64,000 bases of DNA, taken from NCBI GenBank assembly GCA_003586115.2, contig QVOM02000116.1:43285024-43349023 (forward strand), read 5' to 3'. The notes beneath the pieces were generated by a model, which saw nothing but the letters and a program-made list of their open reading frames with translations, did no database searches and was not told the origin of the DNA. Source of the stretch: Salvator merianae (lineage: Eukaryota; Chordata; Lepidosauria; Squamata; Teiidae). Both the position numbers and the translations under genes were made by a program. The first letter of the stretch is position 1; the number at the start of each line of letters is the position of its first letter. Positions 1 to 10,172 of the stretch are shown here, one piece after another.

Positions 1-241
1 TCCCTCTCTTTCCTCTGCCACTATGCTCACCACTGCTGATCTCCATCTTTTCCACCAAAAGAGCACGAGACTGCTCACAGGACACACAGGTATCAGTTGT
101 GTCAGCCATATCCATGAAAGGGCTGGTGGTGTAGTTGCCAGGGGGCTCGGGACTCCAGCTGCCAGGTGATGCCTCACAGGATTTGGGCTGTCTGCTCACC
201 AGCAGTGCCTTCTGAAGTCCACACACACTGAGGTGCCAACT
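1..241 (-). other. Open frame running off the left edge, unknown
   Basis: Reading the minus strand from about 241 down to 1 gives roughly 80 codons without a stop, continuing beyond the window. A stop (TAG) lies just upstream of it. The translation includes an MDMADTTDTCVSCEQ stretch with a CxxC pair and looks less low-complexity than the surrounding frames. I recognise no family. It could be a terminal piece of an exon, part of a retroelement ORF, or chance. There is no convincing splice acceptor: the pyrimidine tract before the candidate AG is weak. Confidence 0.2.
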
Positions 242-1240
242 CTAAGCCCTAGGTCTGAGACTCTTAGTTGACTGACATGGCATTGTTAATGTCCCCAGCA
301 CAGGGGTGAGTCTCTCTGCCTCTGTGCCATCACTCTCCCATTGTCTGCCCATGTGAATGCCTCAGGGAAAAAAGGACCAAATGCTGGGGTCATCGCTGCA
401 CAAACACAGGAAGCGGCTCTCTGCCAGCTGTTGTCTTGTGGCCGCAACTCAAGGAGGCCAAGCAGGGGGACCTCTTCCCACCACCATCCATGGCCACTCC
501 TGCTACTCCTTACTTACTTGGGTGCCAACTTCAGGCACAGCTCTGAGCCCTCCCTTAATCTCTCCACAGGGCTTCTGCCCCAGTGCCTCTGTTCTCCCCA
601 GTACGCTTGGCTGCCCTACAGGAGATGGTCAATTCAAGCCATGGCTGCTGCTGCAGCAACAGAAAAAATGCCTGCCAAGACCAGAAAAATCCCCAAAGCT
701 GGCTTCTGAGTGCTAACTCAAAGCAACAGCTCCTTGGGCCCTTTTGCCATTGCTGCAACACACCCAAGCACATGGGCAAATGAGAGACAAGCCCCAGAGC
801 TTAGGTGCCTCTGTCATGGCAGCGAAGCACTCCACTGGAGCAAAGCAAGAACCAACAAATATACAAGGAAAATAGTGAGGAACAAATTAAGATGGAAAAA
901 CAGAAATTAAATAAGCTGGTGGCTCATTTGCATGGTGGGAGGAACATTTCTGTATTGCCCAAGTCAGGCATAGCTTTAAAAAGGAGGTGGCCAATTATTC
1001 TGCCAGAGATTTATGATTCAAGCCTTATGCTGGGAGCCTTGAAGAAAGTTTTTTTCTGACATTCTGCTGCAGTTAGAGCAGAACAGAACTGCAAATGCAT
1101 TGCTTTTTGGCCAATACAAAATGGAAATGGAAAAGTTTTTCTCCTTTACATTCCATGTATCATGGGTTTTTATTAGTTGTGCAAATATATGAAGAGAATG
1201 CTACATTCCTTGGCAGCAGCTAGTACTGTCCAAAGGGATC
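242..1240. other. G+C-richer unique stretch, no gene recognised
   Basis: Up to about 880 the sequence is visibly richer in G and C than the AT-rich DNA that follows. Short motifs recur at spacings of a few hundred bases: 'ggtgccaact' occurs near 233 and 521. Several overlapping frames of 60-120 codons exist on both strands, but they overlap one another and show no recognisable domain. It may be an old repeat or a retroelement untranslated region. Confidence 0.3.
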
Positions 1241-1245
1241 ATGCA

Positions 1246-1330
1246 GATGCTGCCTGAGAGATCAGGCTGTAGTACTAGATGGGTCCACTGGTCCAATCCA
1301 GCTTGTCATTTGCTAGGTTCTTTTATTTGT
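1246..1330 (+). mobile_element. CR1-like LINE 3' remnant (degenerate)
   Basis: The words 'actagatgggtccactggtc' followed by 'caatccagc' resemble the 3' untranslated region of CR1 elements (consensus from memory: a 'ctagatgggcc...ctgatccagcag' phrase). A much better copy of the same phrase is at 28790-28915. Only this short conserved stretch can be matched, so the boundaries are approximate. Confidence 0.4.
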
Positions 1331-2935
1331 CAAGGGAGATAAACCTGGGGGCGTTCTTGACCAAGAGTCTTAGCAGTGTTAGAGCCTACACTGATAATTC
1401 TGCTAGCTTAACCTAATAGCATCCTTCTATCATACCAGTACCTCCTTTCCATTCTTCAATTGCTTAAGACTAACTGGAACAATATTCCTTTTTCTCTAAT
1501 GTCTTTGATGATGCAATGTCATCAGACATCAATATATTAAAAGCTTGACAGAAAGATATTTACAATAAAAATAGTTTCATTATTTCCAACCTGCACACAT
1601 ACACACCTCTGTTTTCCTTTTAAAAGGTCCCTTTTCATTATGTGGACAAATGGTTCCAATGAATACGATGGCTTTGAAATACAATCTGCTCCACATATAC
1701 CTCTCCAGCTTAATTTACCCAGCTGTTGAAGCCATCCAAGAGAGAGAGAATTTATTCCTGCTTTCATTAGAGTACATGGGAAAAAAAGTTTTCAGCTAAA
1801 AGCAATCTGAACACAAGGTATTAATAATGCCCAATAAAAAAGGTGTTTTCATAAACAGCCTTTCATATATTTTATAGCCAGCTTTGGCAAAGTCATGAGC
1901 TTATGTCAGAAATTCACTTAATGTGACATACAATTTGACACAAATCGTTTACAAGCATTAACAATACCATAAAAAAAGAAAAACAAAAGCAAAACCCATG
2001 CAGCTACGTTTAGAAAGCTTGCCTGTATTTTTATTCATGACTCTGAGTGGACAATAATTGACAAACACTTATAAACCCAACTTTAAGCTAGAAATGTTTG
2101 ATTTTATGAAGAAAATCAGGATCAGATTTATTAAATTTCAAGGGGTGGCAGGAGTAATTATTATCATTCATTGCTTCCAACCAACTTTCTAAAAAATGCA
2201 TGAGATCAGAGAAAATTCTTACTTCACTTTCCTTCCTCAGCAAGATCAAAGGAAATTAAAAGAAGTGCTGGTAACTTTATATGTACAGATGTTCAGTCTT
2301 GGGTACTATTTTTTTATATTGTAAACTCCTCGAATGGCTTCTGTGGAGCCATTCGTCTATGTATTTTCATTTCACTTTATTGAACTATAAAAGCAGCTAA
2401 TCAAGAAATGCAACACCTATTATCTAAAGTGTTTTTATAGGTGTGTTTGGCTTGAATGAACACAATAATTTAATTCCTATATCATTCCCAATTGGTATTG
2501 GGTCTCATAAATGGCATCTGGCCTATGTTAGGAGTTTCATGGGATGTTTTCGCAGAAAAGCAAATGCCAGACAATGCAATTTCATATAAAGGATATTTAA
2601 GGCATATAATTCTCTCTGACATTTCCAAAGAAATTGCTAATGGAGATGCTAACTAGCAGCTTGCAGAATTAGTATTTTGGAACTTCTAAGTACTCTTCTT
2701 AGGTTATCTTCAGACACACTAAAAATGCTGACAACATGCTGGCATTGCAGTCAGACTCACAGACCCCCCCAAGAACATGTTGGGGCACTGCTGACCTATG
2801 GCCCTAAAATGTCAATTTATTGAAAGGGTGGGATACGCTGCATGTTATTTCTTATGCTGATATAGTACTGCGAGAATGTGCATTGAGCAGGGCTCCTTTG
2901 GCACTGCACAGAAATCAGCTTCGAGGAGCTTGCTG
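1331..2935. other. AT-rich unique DNA, no gene recognised
   Basis: Unique-looking AT-rich sequence, free of identifiable repeats from about 1800 to 2800. It holds a perfect 9-bp hairpin: arms 2331-2339 and 2347-2355 (CGAATGGCT / AGCCATTCG) with a 7-nt loop. Repeat-poor DNA of this kind sometimes contains conserved non-coding elements, but conservation cannot be judged from one sequence. Confidence 0.4.
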
Positions 2936-2940
2936 CACAC

Positions 2941-2984
2941 AGGGAAGGGGAGGGGAGGGGAGGGGAGGGGAGAAGAGAAGAGAA
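2941..2984 (+). repeat. (GGGGA)n / (AGAAG)n simple repeat
   Basis: About six units of a GGGGA pentamer run directly into AGAAG units. The strand is purine-only over more than 40 bases. The frames translated across it on both strands (glycine/arginine-rich or serine/proline-rich) are artefacts of the repeat. Confidence 0.9.
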
Positions 2985-4855
2985 GCCGGTCCAGTGACCT
3001 CCTGGAATTGATTTCAGCACACAGCTGAAGTTGTCCTTGCATGTCTGGCAGTCCACATTTTGAGGAAATACCGGCATCAATGAAGATCTGGCATTTTTTC
3101 ATACCTCTGATGCTCATTTCTATAAATTTTCAGAACCCACAGCAGGAAGAGGAGAGCTATACAAACTCCAGTTCTGATACCTTCCCCCCCACCCCCTATT
3201 TCAGGTTCCAACTAGATGGGCCCAAATGACTGCCAAAGGCTAAGCTAGGGTACAAGCATTCCCAAGGTTCTGCATCAGATGTGGACACCTTTCTCCTCCT
3301 CCTCCTAAAGATGTGACCTTCTTATAATCCTGGAGAATTAACTCGGAGATTTCCCCTCTTGGAGGAGTTAGCACAAGGGGTGGATTGCCCCCATGCCCCC
3401 ATGCCAACTCTTCACCCAGAGGACCAGTCTGCATATATGGTACACACACTGGCATTCTTCGTAAGCAGCCTTCCACCTGCAGAGTGTTCCAGGGGGGCTA
3501 TAGGGGCCCAAGATGTCCTGTTCCTGTTTTGGTTCAACTGGTAGTTAGCTCCTCTCAGCCCAGAAAGAGTCATTGTTTGGATGGAGCCTCAGATCCATTC
3601 ATGTGTAGCTAAACTTGCTTCAAGTTAGAGATGGGCCAGAAGAAGAAATTCAAATTCAATCCCCCTTTCCTGTTGCCACAGAAGCATTCAGTTGCTGAAC
3701 AGACACTAGGGCCACAGCCACACTTCAAGAAAGTAGTCTGTATTATTTGGCAACACGCATTCAAAACGTACCAGGCCCTGTCACACCCAGCACCTGAAAA
3801 TCCATCCTCGATTTGGGCTTCACTGCTCACGCCTTCCTTTTCCCATTCTCAGTCACCTGAAACAGTGCTTTTTGCATCTCCACCCATTTCCACCTTAGTG
3901 CCCTTCCCTTCGCTCTGATAGGATCATTTTTTATCAATCAAGCTTTTGCATGCGGGCATGGGGGCGGAGACCTACCCCTGGCCATCTACCTCCACACCAT
4001 CCCCTCACTTCCCAACCATCTCCTTAGAGGTTGGACTCTGCCTGGCCAGAGACCGAAACACCATTGATTTTTTTTTTTTTTTTAAATAAGACAGTTTTCC
4101 AGAAATGTGCAAATGCAGAGTTACATATATAAACCAAATGGAGGGGTTTTGCACTAATCTCAATATGCGCTTATTTATGATCATCTGGGGAACAGTCTTC
4201 TTGTGCCACCACCTCGTGAGGTTGCTAAAGCGAGCCCCCATGGGTGAATTCTTGGACTTGGCTGACATGCCTGTACAGTGCTACAGTGCTGTACAGAAAG
4301 GGGAGAAATTAGATCAGGAAAGAAAGGGAGGAAGTTTTATATCTCTTTTTTCTTCCTGATTCCCATATTTCTGTACTATTCCAATAGATCCAAAATTCTG
4401 CAGTCTTTCAAGTTTTGAGCTACATATACTCTGGCCCCTGCAAGTAAAAGCACTAAAAATTTCTTTTAGACTATCTGATGATTGGTAACATCAAAAATAT
4501 TCAATAAGCACATGTTAGACAAGAAAGGACTCCCCAGTTCCTTCAGCATTTCCAATTTTTTTTTGCTGATTTCACTCCAGCATTTATTGACAGAAGGACA
4601 TTGCCACTTCTTATGAATATATCTGCCTCTAAAATTGCAACTACACCAACTATTGGAAGACAACGCATTGCTTATATGTGGCAACTGCATTGAGGGAAGA
4701 GTCATTTAAGCGCATATGCTCAACATTTGAAACTTAAAACTGATTAGGAAAAAAAGTATCCTCGAAAGAAGAAATCATTAGAGTCATAAACATCTGAAAG
4801 GGATGATCTAGCAGCATCGTTTTTACTCTATTATGATTAGAACTCCCCCAAAGTC
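2985..4855. other. Unique DNA, no gene recognised
   Basis: No coding exon or clear mobile element is visible. There is a T-run at about 4067-4083 and a short C-run near 3185. A 'tagagatgggcc' word at about 3627 resembles the TIR of the hAT-like family in this window, but I found no matching right end, so it is not annotated as an element. Confidence 0.4.
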
Positions 4856-4858
4856 TAA

Positions 4859-6295
4859 GGGCCTTTCTGCACTTGCTGGGAGACTAGACCAAGAAGTAGT
4901 CTATGCATCTCCCATCCACTCAGGATAGAACAGACTAGTGCACCCAAAATGGTGTCCTGGTCCAATCTACTGGTAGACCTCTTTTTGAGGTCTACCAGTG
5001 TAATATAGGGATGTGCACGAAATTTCGAAGCAACGAAATTTCGTACGAATTTCGTTGCTTCGCAACATTCGCATCGAATGCGAAGTGCCCTCTCTATCGC
5101 GAAAGCGAATAGCGAAAGTCGTGGCAATTTTCGTCAATTTTCGTGACCTTCGCCACTCACCGCGAATGGCTATTTTTCGTCTCTTTTTGCTGCGAAAACT
5201 GCGATGCAACGAAGCTCGGTAGCTTCGTAGCATCAAGTCTCTGCCTCTAGAGGTGGAAATTGTAATGCATCACATTAGGAAAGACGGTATTTTTTTAACT
5301 CTTCGCCTGCCTCGCAGCAATCGCACCGCATGAGGATGAGAAACTCAGATGGCTAGGAGTTAATAAAACGTCTTTGATGGTGGTATATAGTTCTGCTTTT
5401 TGAAACGGAGGGCAAGACAAGGCGTCATTTTGCTGCTGCTCGGAAGTAGGGAGGGAGGGCAAGACGAGGAGTCATTTCACTGCTGCTCGGAAGTAGGGAG
5501 TTATTTCATCCTGCGGCTGCCGCCAGTCTTCTAAATTACGCGCTGAGCTGAAGGCAATTGCTTCGCGCGTCGCTGACTAAGCCTGCCCGCCTCATAGGCG
5601 AGGTAATAATTTCTGTGCCCCAAACGATCGGCACGGACAGCAGCCAGCGACGAGTCGCGCCAATAAGTTAAAGGGACAGAAGTTAGCACACGTGCGCGCA
5701 CAGACATGAGCGTCGAAAAGGCATCGAAAATGACGTATAATCAAAGTGAAAAAAAAATCCTTCGCTTGCTTTCGCTTGCTTTCGATCTGCAGTGAGGAAC
5801 CCCAAATGTGCCTTCGTTGCTTTGAATCCTGCTACAAACCGGCCGCCGGTAAAAAGTAAGCTCCGTGCAATTTTTACCTTTAACGAAGCAACTCCTTAAA
5901 TTAGCAACGTGGACGGTCAAATATAGAAGGGAGAGGGCAGGGTGATATGCAGCGTTTGTTTTTCGCTACTTATTTCATTGATTTTGCACTTCCGTTTTTT
6001 TCGCGAAAATTTTCGCTGCGAAAACGAAAATCGCCATTTTCGCGACTTCCGTTTTCATGCGAAAACGAAGCAACAAAGCTTCGATGCATTGCGAAACGAA
6101 CAGAGAAAATTCATTTCGTGCACATCCCTAGTGTAATAGACAGCCAAAATCAGCCTCCTGGGAGCATCAAAAGCCAGGAAGTTTCATCCCTGACCTTTGG
6201 AGCATTCAGGGGCACCCCATGGCAGCTCTGAAGCTGGTGCAATCTTGGGAGCCAATATGGAGGCTGGCATGATACAGGCTGTCCCAGTCAACCAA
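4859..6295. mobile_element. Harbinger-like element, interrupted by a hAT-like insertion
   Basis: The left end reads GGGCCTTTCTGCACTTGC, directly preceded by TAA, the preferred 3-bp target of PIF/Harbinger elements. The interior matches other copies here (near 27040-27130, 40414-40909 and 56200-56683), including the phrase 'ccaaaatggt' and a central palindrome with a 12-bp perfect stem (CTGGTAGACCTC, arms 4970-4981 and 4987-4998). The element resumes at 6139 after the hAT insertion and stays recognisable to about 6295. I cannot find the right TIR, so the end is probably truncated. There is no transposase frame. Confidence 0.6.
5006..6130. mobile_element. hAT-like non-autonomous transposon, 1125 bp
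   Basis: The ends are TAGGGATGTGCACGAA on the left and its inverse ending GTGCACATCCCTA on the right. They are flanked by a perfect 8-bp TSD, GTGTAATA, at 4998-5005 and 6131-6138. Terminal TA...TA ends, TIRs of this length and 8-bp duplications are hAT hallmarks. The subterminal 100-150 bp on each side are packed with TTCG/CGAA words, probably transposase-binding repeats. The interior is CpG-rich and has a tandem duplication of period 47 near 5411-5505. Frames inside are short and arise from TTCG repetition; no transposase domain is visible. It inserted at the edge of the central palindrome of the host Harbinger-like element. Confidence 0.85.
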
Positions 6296-7820
6296 AGTGA
6301 GTCAATGTCAACTTGAACTGGAGGTTCACACTATCAATAAGTCAGAACATTCCAGGATGAAATTAGAGTGTATGATCAATCACTATATCTTCCTCATCTT
6401 AAATCATGTAGTACTTAAACACGCTCTAACTGGTATTTCTGCTGTAGAATTGGCTTCCAGGATTTCCCCTACCTCTAAGATCTTCCTGATAAGGCTTCAT
6501 CCATACAGACCCTTTCTGAGGTCTCTGAGGACAGGGTGTGTATCTGCTTCCACCCCCACTCAGCTCCTAAGTCCCCACAACTCTCAATAAGGGTGACCTA
6601 AATGTAACTCTCTTTAGAATACTCTGAAGCTGCCATCATGAAAATGCATAGGGCAGCCAGGAGTCATCTCAATGAGCAAAAATGGAGCCAGAATTGCTGC
6701 CAGATCAAAAAGCTGGCAGACGTTGATCCACCTTTGTGTCCATGGCAGCAAATCTGGTCATGTTTTGAGCCACTGCAGGCAATGTTCCACCAGCAACAGA
6801 GTTCCCATGGGACTCCAGGCTGACCACAGATTCGGACCACAGAGGTAGCTGCTCCATATGACAGCCCAAATGCTATCTTTCCACCCCAGCTGTTCTTTCC
6901 AACTGATAGACAAGCATTTGAATTGGACATTTGCAGGACAGTTTGAGCTTTCTCTTGCTTACCCAGAATGGCAGCTAGGAAGGTTCCCTCATATGACTTC
7001 CTTCATAGTTAATGTGAGAAGCCAGTTAAAAAAAGTTTATCAGCAACACCAACTGTGCAAGCAGAACCTAGCAAATTGGGAATGCCTGTAACCAAATGAA
7101 GACACTGTGCAGAATTTGCACAATGCCTACTTTATTGGTGGTAATGGCACAAACATTCTTGCTGGTCCCTTCTCCTCCCACAAGAAAAGAGTAAAGAATA
7201 CTTACAGTATACATGCCAAGTGTAATTATTTGAGATTTAGTATTTCTTTTCTGAATCACAACAGCTTTAGGCTGCATATTTTCCTGCTCTTGTTTACAAA
7301 GTTAACTGCGGTGAAGAAACTCCACAGATGAAGTCGGGTCTGACTGTAAATGTTAAACAAAATGGCAAAATGCAGTGCCAAGCCTGAACTAAAAGCTGTT
7401 CAGGCAATGCGGCTGCTTTAAAGATTTCTAAACATAAATGCCTTCTGCCTGATGGATAATAAGCTAATTAAAAACACGATCCAGTTACCAAATTGTTAGA
7501 TTATGAACCTTGAGGGACAGGAATCTTTCCCTTTGTTTTTTCAATAAAATTGCTGTTATGCAGCCAGAGCCTTTGGGACAGGCCAGCTATAAAGCAGAAC
7601 AAATGAGTGAATAATAAATACTATATGGTTTCCAGCAGCTACTGCCTTTTTCAATGACCTGATCATGATAGTATCTTCAGTTCGTAAATAACAAGCAGCT
7701 GTATTCATGTCAATATGGAAAAAAAGGAGGACAGACGTTTTGAGCAATTGCTAGGTGACTGCCAAGTATTTCTTCCTTTTCTCCACCTAGAAATGAGGAG
7801 GGAGGGATTGCCTAAAGCAG
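6296..7820. other. Unique DNA, no gene recognised
   Basis: AT-rich unique sequence with no repeat I can assign. The short frames on both strands overlap each other and show no domain. Confidence 0.4.
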
Positions 7821-7823
7821 CTA

Positions 7824-7824
<1 letters not shown>

Positions 7825-7874
<50 letters not shown>
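7825..7874 (+). repeat. (CA)n microsatellite with (TA)n tail
   Basis: About 20 uninterrupted CA units pass into five TA units. The 142-codon frame that spans it (7715-8143) reads as threonine-histidine repeats here and is not a gene. Confidence 0.97.
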
Positions 7875-9187
7875 CTTACTGGAAGGCAAAATGCACTGGA
7901 CTCAGGGAAAGATTCTTTAGAGTAAACAGAGACAGGATATTGCTATGTGACCTTCAGTCTTTGATGGCAACAGCTGAGCCATTAGTAGTCCAAGGGTGTT
8001 CAGGGAGGAAAAAAAATGAAAAAGGAGAAATGGTGTTTCCTGCAAATATTTGCTCAAACTACTGTAGCTATCTGAAGACCTTCCGAACAGAAATCAAGGT
8101 TATAAAAGCTGAAAGTAGCCAAGCTTGTTCATTAAGGGACTGAAGATGGTGAGGAAAGGGGATCAAAAATTATCTATAGGATAATGGTCTGACTACAAAT
8201 CAGACCTACCAAAATATTGCAAGGAAACAGGAGGCTATCTGAAACACTGGAATGGCTTGCTTTTCATCAGGTTGCAGACTATAATGCAAAGGGAATGTTA
8301 ATGTAGGTAATCAGCAACTCAAAGGTAGACTCAAAACAACTCTTTGGGAAGGAGTATTTTCAGCTGGTGTTTGAGTAGTTCAATCACAGTGAGTTCGTTT
8401 TGCCATGGAAGTATTCATCAATTTATCTCCTTTTTTAGACAACCAAACTGGGGGGACGGGGGAGGGAACTGAACAGGTAATCAGGGACAACTATGGGTTT
8501 GTTAGAAAAACAGCCTAACCCATGCTGATCTTCAAAGTGTGGTAAACTGGCACACATAGGTAGGAGAAGAGCTGCAATTATGCCTGTGGGAATTCTGCTC
8601 GCTGATTTAGACACTGCCCCACAGCATCCATTCCAGATGCTCTATTAGTAAACAACGTGATGTTGGAACACTTGTGGGGCACAAGAAAACCAATGCATTC
8701 TCATAAAAACAAATTACATTTCCAAATTTCATCTAGCTCTACCCTTCACTTCCAAGTGATGCGTGACATTTTGCCTGGAATTTATCTCAGTGTTCTGCTC
8801 CTGGAGCTTTTAAAGATATAGCACTCTTTCTTCATTGGGTATGTCCACATCTCCTTTTCATAATATATATTTGAACCCAGTCCCTGTAGTCGTGCTATGC
8901 TGGTCTTGTGGATTGTTTCCAGTGTTCACATACAGAGCCAGAAAAAAGAATTTTCTGATATCCAGAAATACTGCTTTATCAAGCAGTTACTGGATTGAGT
9001 ATGGTCATTGTCAAGGGTTTCAATTTCTTATAAAAGAAGGTCTCTCTCAGGAAATGCTGAGCTTCCTCTCTTTTCCTATGTGTTTTCCACATTTAGCCAT
9101 CATTATATAATAATTGCAATGTGTCATGAATTCAAATTTTATTTTGCAATACAGTGCATGACCTTGGCCTGTCACAATCCATGTTCC
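7875..9187. other. Unique DNA, no gene recognised
   Basis: No repeat family or coding exon is recognised. The composition is AT-rich and uniform. Confidence 0.4.
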
Positions 9188-9190
9188 TAA

Positions 9191-9368
9191 AACCCTTTCT
9201 ACACTGGACCTTATTCTGGGATATATCCTGGAATAGCGATGTGCAGTCCACAGGCTAATACAGACTATGGCAGGCCCCACCCAGAGTCTACCATAGTCTG
9301 TGCTAATGTGGACAGCAAGCTCCTATTGCAGGATTTATTCTGGAATAAGACCCAATGCGGAAAGGGCT
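9191..9368. mobile_element. Harbinger-like foldback MITE, copy 1 (178 bp)
   Basis: The left end is AACCCTTTCTACACTGG and the right end is CCAATGCGGAAAGGGCT, inverted complements with mismatches. A perfect TAA duplication lies at 9188-9190 and 9369-9371. Inverted similarity continues well into the interior: 'ggaccttattctgg' near the left pairs with 'ggaataagacc' near the right. Nearly the whole element can therefore fold as one hairpin. TAA targets and GGCC-type ends fit PIF/Harbinger. It is non-coding and related to 10029-10172 and 30284-30462. Confidence 0.8.
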
Positions 9369-9529
9369 TAAGTGGTCTGGGGAGAAAACCATATGTCTAA
9401 TATTTGCAGTACAGAGGAGCTCATCCTGACCAAGTTTAACATCATCTGCTAGATACAATAGTGTCATTTAATACCAAAGAGGTCAGACCTTAGACAGCTA
9501 GTAGTAGCAGTGGGGCTTAAATAATACAT

Positions 9530-9856
9530 TAGAGATGTGAAAGTTCAGTTTACATTTGAAAATTCAATAAAATAGTTCTTGTTCATGGATGTTCACATCA
9601 AATCGAACATGCAGTGGTTTGCATATCCAGAAATTTGATTGAACAAACCAGTCTCTTGCTTGCAAACACAAATAATTTGTTCAGGCAGTCCATGTTTGCT
9701 GTGTTTTTGCCCTTGAAAAGAGCTTTTTTAATGGAAAAAAATGTATTGATTAATGTACTGATTATTGTATTTGTTTGGTACGCTGGTGAAATGAACAAAC
9801 AGATGTTTGGTTTGATGGTGAAACGAACATGTAGTTTTCATTCATGCACCTCCCTA
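9530..9856. mobile_element. hAT-like MITE, 327 bp, old copy
   Basis: The left TIR is TAGAGATGTGAAAGTT and the right TIR, inverted, is TAGGGAGGTGCATGAA. The flanking octamers are TAATACAT and TAATATAT (7 of 8 identical). The interior is AT-rich and lacks the CpG-rich core of the longer copies; CpG decay is consistent with age. There is no coding capacity. Confidence 0.75.
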
Positions 9857-10028
9857 TAATATATCAGTGCTCACATATCCTGAACCAGCATTGTAGGAGT
9901 TCTCCAAGCTGAATCATATAGTGACTCCTCTCAGATGCTCTAGTATTCCATAATTTCTAGCTCTTCAGATTTTCTGTTCACTGGTGTACTGTATAAAAAA
10001 GTCTCCTTAAAATATCAGTCCTAACCTT

Positions 10029-10172
10029 GGCTCTTTCTGCACTGAGATTTACTCCAGATTATATCCTGGAACAGAGACCTGCCATCCACATGCTAGTGCA
10101 ATCTACAGAAGGCCCCAGGCAGGTCCCTAATCCAGGACATAATCCAGAATAAAGCCCAGTGCGGAAAGAGCC
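10029..10172. mobile_element. Harbinger-like foldback MITE, copy 2 (144 bp)
   Basis: The ends are GGCTCTTTCTGCACTG and CAGTGCGGAAAGAGCC, a near-perfect inverted pair. The flanking triplets are CTT and TTT, so the target duplication is imperfect or mutated. Interior phrases ('tatatcctggaa', 'tgctagtgca') are shared with copy 3 at 30284-30462, including its 'gcatgctagtgc' core. Confidence 0.75.

Noticed and set aside
341..716. Two overlapping frames of about 120 codons on the plus strand
   Set aside because: They overlap in different frames, as does a minus-strand frame, and show no family resemblance. The G+C-richer local composition explains fewer stops.
3627..3700. Additional hAT-like left end (TAGAGATGGGCC)
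   Set aside because: No inverted partner end or TSD found within 2 kb.
7715..8143. 142-codon frame
   Set aside because: Crosses the (CA)n/(TA)n microsatellite and has no other protein-like feature.
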